Positions 1 through 6,414 of a stretch of DNA of 64,000 bases are shown one piece after another. The notes below the pieces were generated by a model that was not told where the DNA came from, searched no databases, and saw nothing but the letters and a program-made list of their open reading frames with translations. Numbering within the stretch: the first letter of the stretch is position 1; the number at the start of each line of letters is the position of its first letter. A program made the translations under genes and the position numbers. The stretch is from the NCBI RefSeq assembly GCF_004145845.1, contig NZ_SELP01000002.1:1-64000 (forward strand), given 5' to 3'. Source of the DNA: Loktanella sp. IMCC34160. Its GTDB lineage: Bacteria > Pseudomonadota > Alphaproteobacteria > Rhodobacterales > Rhodobacteraceae.

Positions 1-393
1 CGGGTCTCCTGACGAAATGCCGTGTTCACCGCTCAATACCCTCAAACAACTCAATCCAAGGGCGAACGTAACGGTACACCCCCACAAAGCAAGACGGAAA
101 TGCCGCACACGCAGAATGAATTCGGCCTGACGGCGAACCGCCACACCACGGTCAAACGCGTAGGAACGCAAAATGCCGCACCCGGTGTGACGTGGGCGCG
201 GCACAGTCAGTTTGGCGGCGGCAGCCAAGGCGATTGCCTCTTGGGAGAATTCGACGCCACACATGTTCGCGATCGCAGCGAATGGCCGGTTTGACGGCCG
301 GATTGCAGCCACCTCCCGACTTGGTCCACGGCAGCTCTGCGCTGCTAGCGCCGCACCGGCTGGAACGTGGGCGCTAGCATGGGACGACGCAGA
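1..393. other. Left-edge stretch without a confident gene
   Basis: No gene is called here. The minus-strand frame of rtcB stays open after the rtcB stop codon all the way to the window edge. A start codon at 264 would give an 88-codon open frame running off the left end. Its translation is rich in Arg, Cys and Trp and resembles no family I know, so it may be chance. The short plus-strand open frames have no visible ribosome-binding site and no recognisable domain. The decamer AATGCCGCAC occurs twice (about 98-107 and 171-180). An rtcA or archease gene, which can accompany rtcB, is not visible in this piece. Confidence 0.4.
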
Positions 394-1800
394 CTATCTG
401 CGCCGCCCCTTTCTTTTCTTTTCCAGCCAGAACGGCGGTACATCGCCTGCCATCATGCAGCCGTAGGGGTCAATGTAGTCGACGATTTCCGCCAGTCCGA
501 ACTTTCCGATCTGACGAACCACATTGTCGGCGTTCTTGTAGGACGACGGCAATTCTGACGCGTCAATCCCGCCCGCCGGAAAGCGGACATCTAGGCCCTT
601 TGTCTCCGCCTCCAGCGCCTGTTGGGCTGTTGTCTCGCCCAGACGCCGCCTGTGTTCGGTCCGGGAAAAGTTCCGGCCGGCCCCATGCGGCGAGAAGCCA
701 AGCGAATGCCCCGCGTCCTTCCCCCGCACCACCAGCACAGGCTGTGCCATGTTGAGCGGAATCAGGGTCAGGCCCGTTGCGTCCGCGGCATAGTCGTCCC
801 AGCCCGGTGTGGCCCCCTTGCCGTGGTAGAACAGATCGTCCCGTTTGAAGACGAAGTTGTGTTCGTTCCAGAACCGGTCCTTCGGCTGGGCACCCGAGAA
901 CTCGACCGTGGCCTGATGGATGGCGTTGTGGTTTGCCTTGGTCCACTTGCGGATCAGCTGCAACGCGTCCCAATAGGCCTGCCCATCCTCGGTGTCGGCA
1001 GGGATCCAGGCGTTCTGCTTCAACGTCTCGGGTGACAGCCGCTTGCGGTATCTCTCGGCGACCTCCATCCCCAGTTTGTAAAGCACCGCGCCCGGCCCGC
1101 GCGATCCATGGTGCGTGACCATGGCCGTGCGTCCCGTGTTGCGGGACCGGCCCACGAACAGGAAGTGGTTGCCATCGCCCTGCGTGCCGAGGTGTTCGAC
1201 CGCCATCCGCAAGATCTTGGGGTTGCTCAGAAACCGGTTCGCGCGGAAGTCGTCCATCAGCGCCTGCGACATGGTGAACCGCTGACCGTTGCGCCGCCCG
1301 CCGGGGCCGAAGTGCGTGACCTTTTCGGCTGCGTCCAAGACCGTCTTGGGGTCGATCTCGCCCAGATCCGTCATCATGACGGAACAGCAAATGTCGGCCG
1401 AGTGCATCCCCGGGTGAATCGCATTGCGCGTGGCAACGACGCCGCCAACGGGGATCGTGCCCTCGGGTCCTGCGGGGCAGGCATCGGGCATCACCGCGGC
1501 CGAGACCACCGTCGGGGTCCGCACCACGATCTCCATTGTCTTGCGCACATCCTGAAGGTTCTTGACCTCGTCAGCGTCGTCGCTGGCTTCGATGTTGAAA
1601 TGCAACGGCACGTCCGCCGCATGTTGCAGCGTCAGCGCGGGCGGCGGCTTCATGGCATCAAGCTTGGCGCGGATCTGGTCGTGACCGATGCCCGCGGCCT
1701 CTGCGGCCTGCGCGATTTCAAGAAGGCGGCCAAAATCCCGGCCGGGAATATGGCCCCACGCTTTCAGTGTGTCACTCGTGATTTCAATCTGTGTCATCAT
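394..1800 (-). CDS. rtcB: RtcB family RNA-splicing ligase
   Basis: 468 aa. RtcB joins RNA 2',3'-cyclic phosphate or 3'-phosphate ends to 5'-OH ends using GTP and Mn2+, healing tRNAs cut by endonucleases in the cytoplasm. Family hallmarks visible: the metal-binding segment around residues 105-141 (ending SADICCSV, so Asp136 and Cys138/139), LGTQGDGNH at 204-212, HHGSRG at 230-235, NEHN at 312-315, and the guanylylated-histidine motif HGAGRNFSR from residue 372. Length matches the family. It is the last gene of a minus-strand unit rsr - Y-like RNAs - tRNA - rtcB, with 106 bp of structured DNA between the tRNA and its start. The start has two consecutive ATG codons and only a weak purine tract upstream. 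No RtcA cyclase is adjacent. Confidence 0.95.
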   Translation of the reverse strand: MMTQIEITSDTLKAWGHIPGRDFGRLLEIAQAAEAAGIGHDQIRAKLDAMKPPPALTLQHAADVPLHFNIEASDDADEVKNLQDVRKTMEIVVRTPTVVSAAVMPDACPAGPEGTIPVGGVVATRNAIHPGMHSADICCSVMMTDLGEIDPKTVLDAAEKVTHFGPGGRRNGQRFTMSQALMDDFRANRFLSNPKILRMAVEHLGTQGDGNHFLFVGRSRNTGRTAMVTHHGSRGPGAVLYKLGMEVAERYRKRLSPETLKQNAWIPADTEDGQAYWDALQLIRKWTKANHNAIHQATVEFSGAQPKDRFWNEHNFVFKRDDLFYHGKGATPGWDDYAADATGLTLIPLNMAQPVLVVRGKDAGHSLGFSPHGAGRNFSRTEHRRRLGETTAQQALEAETKGLDVRFPAGGIDASELPSSYKNADNVVRQIGKFGLAEIVDYIDPYGCMMAGDVPPFWLEKKRKGRRR

Positions 1801-1805
1801 TCATA

Positions 1806-1906
1806 CTTTCAACTTGCACGGAGACCGGAACAAGGGCCGTGCAGGATAACAATCCGTCACGACGCCTGCTCTGGCCAGGGACGAGCCTGCCGTCCCTCCT
1901 GTCGTC
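1806..1906 (-). other. Structured leader between tRNA-Gln-like gene and rtcB
   Basis: Read on the minus strand, this spacer contains two local hairpins: AGGGACG/CGTCCCT with a 7-nt loop (about 1879-1899), and GCACGG/CCGTGC (about 1815-1841). Neither is followed by a T run, so they do not look like terminators. They could be processing or stability elements between the RNA genes and the rtcB start. None matches the two-helix stem of the upstream Y-like units. Confidence 0.4.
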
Positions 1907-1982
1907 TGGCTGGAAGGGCAGGGATCGAACCTGCGACCTGCGGTACCAAAAACCGTTGCTCTGCCAGCTGAGCTACCTTCCA
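1907..1982 (-). tRNA. tRNA-Gln(UUG)-like gene with encoded CCA, inside the rsr-rtcB unit
   Basis: A complete cloverleaf reads off the minus strand. Acceptor TGGAAGG/CCTTCCA (1982-1976 with 1917-1911), D-arm GCTC-AGCTGGCA-GAGC, anticodon loop TTTTGGT (1951-1945, anticodon TTG at 1949-1947), T-arm GCAGG-TTCGATC-CCTGC, discriminator G and CCA at 1910-1907. U1-A72, G2-C71, G3-C70 and G73 agree with tRNA-Gln identity elements. One flaw is an A27-C43 mismatch at the top of the anticodon stem. It could be a working minor tRNA-Gln, or a decoy/substrate RNA tied to the repair operon. I cannot see whether the genome has another tRNA-Gln(UUG). Confidence 0.8.
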
Positions 1983-1986
1983 ATTC

Positions 1987-2021
1987 TGGCGTGGATGCCG
2001 GCGGTTGAACCTGCGACATCC
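1987..2021 (-). other. Degenerate tRNA 3'-half-like remnant
   Basis: On the minus strand, 2016-1987 runs GTCGCAGGTTCAACC... to CCACGCCA. It aligns with the 3' half of the neighbouring tRNA-Gln-like gene, which shares GTCGCAGGTTC and has a CCAGCCA end, but the T-stem is broken. Bases 2004-1995 are the exact reverse complement of ATGCCGGCGG at 2085-2076 in Y-like unit D and also at 2213-2204 in unit C. The segment could therefore pair with the 5' strand of those stems and compete with Y-stem formation. It is either a decayed tRNA piece or a switching element. Confidence 0.5.
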
Positions 2022-2029
2022 GGGATGGG

Positions 2030-2091
2030 GGAGGACAAGGGCTTGGCGAGACGCATACATTTGGAAGATGTAGTCCCGCCGGCATTCCTCC
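2030..2091 (-). ncRNA. Y-RNA-like unit D (minimal, hairpin-capped)
   Basis: 62 nt. Outer helix GGAGGA/TCCTCC (2091-2086 with 2035-2030), internal loop ATGCC opposite AAGCCCTTG (2044-2036), inner helix GGCGGGA/TCTCGCC (2080-2074 with 2051-2045, one G-U). It then has the conserved CTACA and a small hairpin TACAT-CTTCCAA-ATGTA (2072-2056). The two-helix stem is the same as in units A-C, with different but still complementary bases. The tRNA-like module is replaced by the short hairpin. By analogy with known Y RNAs the stem should bind the Rsr ring; that is inference. Confidence 0.7.
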
Positions 2092-2105
2092 GGTTCGTGT
2101 TGGGT

Positions 2106-2220
2106 CTGGCAACAAGGGTTTGGCGAAACGAACTTGCTCGACCAACTGAGCTGCCCTGAGAAGTGAAATCAGGGACGGGAATCGAACCCGCGACACTGTA
2201 GTTCCGCCGGCATTTGCCAG
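2106..2220 (-). ncRNA. Y-RNA-like unit C with a circularly permuted tRNA core
   Basis: 115 nt. Stem: outer helix CTGGCAA/TTGCCAG (2220-2214 with 2112-2106), internal loop ATGCC opposite AAACCCTTG, inner helix GGCGGAA/TTTCGCC (2208-2202 with 2128-2122). Enclosed, in order: CTACA, a T-arm GCGGG-TTCGATT-CCCGT (2191-2175), acceptor strand CCCTGA (2174-2169), a 9-nt capping loop, acceptor strand TCAGGG (2159-2154), then a perfect D-arm GCTC-AGTTGGTC-GAGC (2151-2136). The tRNA 3' half thus precedes the 5' half. This is the arrangement expected of YrlA-type bacterial Y RNAs, which are known to mimic tRNA. It is the clearest of the four units. Confidence 0.85.
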
Positions 2221-2231
2221 AGTCTTGGGGT

Positions 2232-2377
2232 TTGGCGACAAGGGTGAAGAAACAGTTGGGGTCCCGCCCCCGCCCATTTGCATGGGCAGTTTGCCGTCTG
2301 GGCGCCTGCAAGGAGAGGAGTCGAACCGTCTCGGATGATCCCATGGGGAGCAATGTAGTTCCTTCGGCATTCGCCAA
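2232..2377 (-). ncRNA. Y-RNA-like unit B (degenerate tRNA-like module)
   Basis: 146 nt. Outer helix TTGGCGA/TCGCCAA (2377-2371 with 2238-2232), internal loop ATGCC opposite ACCCTTG, inner helix GAAGGAA/TTTCTTC (2365-2359 with 2252-2246), then CTACA. Inside are a T-arm-like hairpin with a 7-nt TTCGACT loop and one bulged C (2332-2313), and a perfect hairpin GCCCAT-GCAA-ATGGGC (2287-2272) in place of a normal D-arm. The inner helix differs from units A, C and D at several base pairs but every change is compensated, strong evidence for a selected RNA structure. Confidence 0.75.
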
Positions 2378-2390
2378 GTTTTTCTGCGAT

Positions 2391-2518
2391 CCCGGCGACA
2401 AGTTTTGGTGAAACATGTTGTCTAAGCTACACGGCGTGAACCGTGGCGGGGATCGAACCCGCGACCTCCGATCCTGCGACCGGCGCTCTACCAGGGAGTT
2501 CCACCAGCATCCGCCGGG
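2391..2518 (-). ncRNA. Y-RNA-like unit A (mostly linear tRNA-like module)
   Basis: 128 nt, first RNA after rsr. Outer helix CCCGGCGG/TCGCCGGG (2518-2511 with 2398-2391), internal loop ATGCT opposite AAAACTTG, inner helix GGTGGAA/TTTCACC (2505-2499 with 2413-2407). Enclosed are a D-arm-like CTC-CCTGGTA-GAG with the GG pair, an anticodon-arm-like hairpin CCGGTC/GATCGG (one G-U pair), a perfect T-arm GCGGG-TTCGATC-CCCGC (2462-2446), and a capped acceptor-like hairpin CACGG-TTCACG-CCGTG (2445-2430). It lies about 60 bp after the rsr stop codon, so co-transcription with rsr is likely. Confidence 0.8.
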
Positions 2519-2548
2519 GTGATGTCCTTTGCGTTTTTTTTCTGTGCG

Positions 2549-2578
2549 GGCCGGGCAAATCTGCCCGACCCCTTTTTT
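2549..2578 (+). terminator. Hairpin after rsr; terminator-like only in the antisense direction
   Basis: A 9-bp GC-rich hairpin (arms about 2549-2557 and 2562-2570, 4-nt loop) is followed on the plus strand by CCCTTTTTT. Read from the minus strand, the rsr direction, the A tract precedes the hairpin and no U tract follows. It should therefore not stop the rsr transcript but could stop antisense transcription entering rsr from the RNA array. Confidence 0.5.
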
Positions 2579-4134
2579 CAGATGGCGATCTTTTCGATCT
2601 CGCCGACCCAGTGATCCGGACCCATCCTGCCGCCTGCATAGGCGGCGATCTGGTCAAAGACCGCGTCCGAGAACCCGCCGACGTTCAACACGTCGTCGCG
2701 TTCTTTCGCCTGTGCCGTCCCGTAGGGGGCGATATCGATGCAGACCAGCCTGGCCCCCGGGTTCCGCTGCTTCAGCTTTTCCCAGGCGTGCATCATCGCC
2801 GTCCCGGACCCGCCATGGGCATTGTGTGCCCAGGACTGGTTGTCCGAAACCATGACCACCAGATCGACCGGCTTGCGCCGTGCCAGCAGCCATTCCAACG
2901 GTGCCGCGCAGTTGGTCCCGCCGCCCCACTTTTCCGCCAAACGCCCGGCGTTTGTCAGGATCGTGTCGCGGGGTTCCAGCCGCATTTCCCGGACCTCCAC
3001 CTCGAACGGCAGGACCAGTGCGGACGGGTTGCGCCGAAGCACGGCCGCCGCGACCAGACCGGCCACATCCACGAACCGCGTCGCGGTGGTGGCCCCCTTG
3101 CGGTAGCCGGTCACCGGACCAGACATGGAGCCCGAGACATCCGGACAGACGACAACCCGACCCGGAAGTTCCGGCACATTGCGTACCGCAAGCTCCATCG
3201 CGTCGTGCAGCGCATCCCTGATCTCTTCAGGCATCTCCGCCGACATGGCCTGATAGGCCGTCATCAGCTGGTACGGGAAGACCCGCGCCTTGGCGATCAG
3301 TGCCGGATCCCGCAGACGCGCCGCGATCATCCGGCGCATCTCGGGCAGGGCCAGAACCCCGTGCCGCAGAAACGTGTTCAGGTTCATGCGGGTCATCTGC
3401 CAGGATGCGTTTTCAGCGATCTCTGCCCATTGTTTCGTGGACAAAGGCAACTGCGTCAGCATCTGGAACGGAACATCGGGCACAGGGCCCGTGCCCGCCT
3501 CTTTGAACCGCAGGAAATCCTGCACGGCGTCCGGCAGCAACGCGACATCACACGGCTTGCCGATGATCCAGGCAAACAGCGCCTCACGCGCCGGGTTGCC
3601 CGGTTTCGGGTGCACCAACTTGACCACATCCGCCAGCGACGGATCGTTGCCCACGGCGGCCTGCAAAAGCGCCTTGTCGGACGCTTCGATCAGCCAGTTT
3701 GCAACCATCCGCTTGGGTGCCGAACCGAGCGATTTCCGCCCGGTCTGGCCCGACCGCATGATCTGCACGAAGGTCCGAAGCATCTTGCCGTTATCGACAA
3801 CCTGCCCAAAGACCTGCCGGAACAGAACCGGATCCCGGCCCGCCAGCACCGCCAACAGCAGCGCGGGCATGTCCTTCATGTTACCGGACTTGCGCGTGTA
3901 GACGGCGGTCTTTGCCAGAAAGGTCGGGTCGACCGCGTTTGCGGCTGCCAGCACCTTCGCAAGCTCCTGCAGCGGGTCCTGATAGAATGTTGCGCCAAAG
4001 GTCCCGGTCATCGACAGCTGGGCCAAGGCATGGGCATCGGAATAGGCGTAGGCCGGCGCTTGCGCCAGATTGGTCGTGTCCGCCTTGGACAAGAACCGGC
4101 CTTTGATCGATGCAAACACGGATTTGTTTGCCAT
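2578..4134 (-). CDS. rsr: Rsr: Ro60-like TROVE/vWA ring protein
   Basis: 518 aa from the ATG at 4134, which has an AAGGA site 9 nt upstream; an in-frame ATG at 4185 lacks this and would add 17 residues. Ro60 orthologues form a HEAT-repeat ring that binds misfolded ncRNAs in its cavity and Y RNAs on its outside. The N-terminal TROVE region spans about residues 10-320. The C-terminal von Willebrand A domain carries an intact MIDAS: DVSGS at 332-336, Thr407 in GGGTNC, Asp431. It is the first gene of the rsr - Y-like RNAs - tRNA - rtcB unit and diverges from rtcR. The four RNAs just downstream are the natural candidates for its partners. Confidence 0.93.
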   Translation of the reverse strand: MANKSVFASIKGRFLSKADTTNLAQAPAYAYSDAHALAQLSMTGTFGATFYQDPLQELAKVLAAANAVDPTFLAKTAVYTRKSGNMKDMPALLLAVLAGRDPVLFRQVFGQVVDNGKMLRTFVQIMRSGQTGRKSLGSAPKRMVANWLIEASDKALLQAAVGNDPSLADVVKLVHPKPGNPAREALFAWIIGKPCDVALLPDAVQDFLRFKEAGTGPVPDVPFQMLTQLPLSTKQWAEIAENASWQMTRMNLNTFLRHGVLALPEMRRMIAARLRDPALIAKARVFPYQLMTAYQAMSAEMPEEIRDALHDAMELAVRNVPELPGRVVVCPDVSGSMSGPVTGYRKGATTATRFVDVAGLVAAAVLRRNPSALVLPFEVEVREMRLEPRDTILTNAGRLAEKWGGGTNCAAPLEWLLARRKPVDLVVMVSDNQSWAHNAHGGSGTAMMHAWEKLKQRNPGARLVCIDIAPYGTAQAKERDDVLNVGGFSDAVFDQIAAYAGGRMGPDHWVGEIEKIAI

Positions 4135-4310
4135 TGCTTTCGTCCTTCTTCGTTTGGTGAGGCTGTTTTCGGACAAAAGACGCATCCAGCGAAGATAAAT
4201 CTGCTTTCCTTATAACCTATTGATTTAATGGTATAAATCGGCGTTACCGGGCGGATCCCCGTCCGCAACTATATTATTTCATATAGTATATTATCCTGTA
4301 ATATAGGGTC
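4135..4310. promoter_or_regulatory. Divergent rtcR / rsr control region
   Basis: This 176-bp spacer is far richer in A+T than its surroundings near rtcR. It contains CTATAT/ATATAG (4269-4286, 6-nt loop) and TATATTA-TCCTG-TAATATA (4287-4305), back to back just before the rtcR start, plus GCGGA/TCCGC at about 4251-4266. They could be regulator-binding or promoter elements. I looked on the minus strand for a sigma-54 promoter (GG-N10-GC with TTGC). The only GG-N10-GC match lies in the GC-rich GCGGA repeat and lacks the other conserved bases, so I do not call one. Confidence 0.5.
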
Positions 4311-5885
4311 ATGAAAAAGAGCGTCGTCATAGGGTTTCTGGGCACGAATCTGGATGCAGGAAAGCGCCGTCGCTGGCGGCCTTCTGTTCAGATCAATGAC
4401 CACCCCGACTTTCCGATTGATCGGCTCGAACTCATCCATGGCCGTCGGTGGAGCGGTCTGGCGAACAAGATCAAGGCCGAGGTAGAGCGCAGAAACCCCG
4501 AAACCGAAGTGCTCTTGCATCAGATGGAAATCGCGGACCCCTGGGATTTCGAGGAAATGTACGGCGCGATGTTCGATTTTGCCCGCGATTACGGGTTCGA
4601 CGATGATCGCGAAGACTACTTCGTGCATCTGACGACCGGCACCCATGTCGCACAGATTTGCTGGTTCCTGCTGACCGAGGCACGGCATATCCCCGCGAAA
4701 CTGGTTCAGACCGGCCCGCCCCGGGGGGATGACGACGGTCCGGGGTCCTTGCAGATCGTTGATTTGGACCTGTCCAAGTACAACGCGCTGCAGCAGCGCT
4801 TTGACCTCATTACCAAGGAATACAACACTCTTCTCAAGGGGGGGATCGACACCCGGAACGCCGCCTTCAACGCCATGATCGACCGGATGGAAGTGGTCAC
4901 GTCCAATTCTGACGCGCCGCTACTTCTGGTGGGGCCGACGGGGTCGGGGAAATCCGACCTTGCCGGTCGGTTGTACGAGTTGAAACTGCAGCGCCGCCGC
5001 ATCAAGGGTCGGCTGGTGCATGTGAATTGCTCGACCCTGAAGGGGGAACGGGCCATGTCCACGCTGTTCGGCCACAGGCGGCAGGCGATCCCGGGCGCGG
5101 CGGCGGACCGGCGCGGTCTTCTGCAGGAGGCGGACGGCGGGGTGCTGTTCCTCGATGAGATCGACGAACTTGGCCTCGATGAGCAGGCGATGATCCTGCA
5201 TGCGATCGAGACCGGGAAATACTTTCCCCTTGGGTCGGATTATGAGGTCACGAGCCGGTTTCATCTCATCGCCGGGGCCAGCCGAAACCTTGCCGCTCTC
5301 GTGGCCGAAAACCGGTTTCGCGCGGATCTCTATGCGAGGCTCAACCTTTGGACCTTTGTCTTGCCGGCCCTGAGGGATCGGCCGGAGGATATTGCGCCAA
5401 ACATTGCAAGCGAGATGGCCCAGATGGAAAAGAAGCTGGGGCTGCGGGTTACGTTCAATGCCGATGCCCACGCGGCCTATCTCGCCTTTGCGACAGATCC
5501 CGGGACCCAGTGGCTTGGAAACTTCCGGGATCTCGGGGCCTCGATACAGCGGCTTTGCACACTGGCCCCACGCGGACGGATCACCCAGGCCATGGTCGCC
5601 GAAGAAATCGCCATGCTTCAATCCACCTGGCAGGAATCGTCGCGCGACGAGGATATGCAATTGCTGACCGATCTGATCGGGCCGGAGGCGCTTGGCATTG
5701 ACGAATTCGACAGGGTGCAGCTTGCAGCGGTCGTTCGGATTTGTCGCCAATCCTCCAGCCTCAGCGCCGCGGGACGGCGCCTTTTTGCAGCGTCACGGAC
5801 GATGAAGACCAGCCGAAACGATGCCGACCGGCTCAAGAAGTACCTTGCACGGTTCGGGCTGGATTGGTCGGCCTGCCAGCAATAA
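4311..5885 (+). CDS. rtcR: RtcR: CARF-AAA+ activator of the RNA repair operon, with altered GAFTGA loop
   Basis: 524 aa. RtcR proteins sense cyclic-phosphate-ended tRNA fragments through an N-terminal CARF domain and switch on rsr/rtcB. Visible here: CARF region about 1-180 with the VHLTTGTHVAQ signature (105-115), AAA+ domain with Walker A GPTGSGKS (208-215), Walker B GGVLFLDEID (276-285) and arginine-finger segment RFRADLYARL (335-344). The C-terminal region, about 470-524, ends in the RtcR-type DNA-binding segment. The sigma-54 contact loop following LFGH, normally GAFTGA, is QAIPGA (258-263). The ATPase core thus looks active while the sigma-54 contact is lost. It diverges from rsr. Confidence 0.92.
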   Translation: MKKSVVIGFLGTNLDAGKRRRWRPSVQINDHPDFPIDRLELIHGRRWSGLANKIKAEVERRNPETEVLLHQMEIADPWDFEEMYGAMFDFARDYGFDDDREDYFVHLTTGTHVAQICWFLLTEARHIPAKLVQTGPPRGDDDGPGSLQIVDLDLSKYNALQQRFDLITKEYNTLLKGGIDTRNAAFNAMIDRMEVVTSNSDAPLLLVGPTGSGKSDLAGRLYELKLQRRRIKGRLVHVNCSTLKGERAMSTLFGHRRQAIPGAAADRRGLLQEADGGVLFLDEIDELGLDEQAMILHAIETGKYFPLGSDYEVTSRFHLIAGASRNLAALVAENRFRADLYARLNLWTFVLPALRDRPEDIAPNIASEMAQMEKKLGLRVTFNADAHAAYLAFATDPGTQWLGNFRDLGASIQRLCTLAPRGRITQAMVAEEIAMLQSTWQESSRDEDMQLLTDLIGPEALGIDEFDRVQLAAVVRICRQSSSLSAAGRRLFAASRTMKTSRNDADRLKKYLARFGLDWSACQQ

Positions 5886-6088
5886 CCGGATCACCTGCAA
5901 TCTCGGTCGGACGGATATTCCCCCTCATTGCTCTGCAAGTACAACAGCCTGACCCGCGAACCGCCGGAAACACCTTCGTGCCGAGTGGGCGTATGTGATT
6001 TGACCTGTGTCATGGCGGTGCACTGCCGCCCGACCTAGGCTGGGACTATGGGTGCGGGCCGGTCCGCGCCCCAACCCGCGAGGCCTAG

Positions 6089-6322
6089 ATGATCATGCAA
6101 CACATCTCATCCGACCCAACCGAAATCCGGGCCGAGATCGACGACCTTTTGGCCCTGATCGCCCGCAGCCCGACCCGCCGTCCGGCCGCGCAACCGCGCC
6201 TGCATCGGCTGTTGACGGCCCTGAAGGCGGCGGGCGCGCCTGTCCCGCTTGATCTTCTGGCGCTTGACCAGAAGCTGGTGGATGAAGCGGTTGAAGATAT
6301 GTTCGACAACCTGCCGGTCTAG
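6089..6322 (+). CDS. Small hypothetical protein
   Basis: 77 aa (75 if the ATG at 6095 is used). Rich in charged residues, predicted mainly helical, without signal peptide, membrane span or cysteine. I recognise no family. It lies alone between rtcR and the crotonase-like gene, with about 200 bp upstream in which I see no feature. Codon use is typical of the neighbourhood, favouring a real gene. No function is proposed. Confidence 0.5.
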   Translation: MIMQHISSDPTEIRAEIDDLLALIARSPTRRPAAQPRLHRLLTALKAAGAPVPLDLLALDQKLVDEAVEDMFDNLPV

Positions 6323-6414
6323 AGGGCGGGGTCCACGGCGGCCAAGTAGCCCTTGCCTCTTGGGGCGCCTTCTTGCCTAATGGTGCCAGCTAGGGGAAAC
6401 CGGGGGCGGTCTGA

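Noticed and set aside
1801-2657. Several open frames of 60-190 codons across the Y-RNA array on both strands
   Set aside because: They cut across the paired RNA elements, lack ribosome-binding sites, and their translations (Pro/Arg/Cys-rich) resemble no protein; they are shadows of GC-rich structured RNA.
2578-4215. 590-codon plus-strand open frame antisense to rsr (2443-4215)
   Set aside because: Arises from the high third-position GC of rsr; composition is His/Arg/Gln-rich without a fold, and rsr explains the region fully.
4141-4310. Sigma-54 promoter for rsr
   Set aside because: The only GG-N10-GC match lies in the GCGGA inverted repeat and lacks the TTGC and TGGCA context; TGG near 4190 has wrong spacing. 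Not called.
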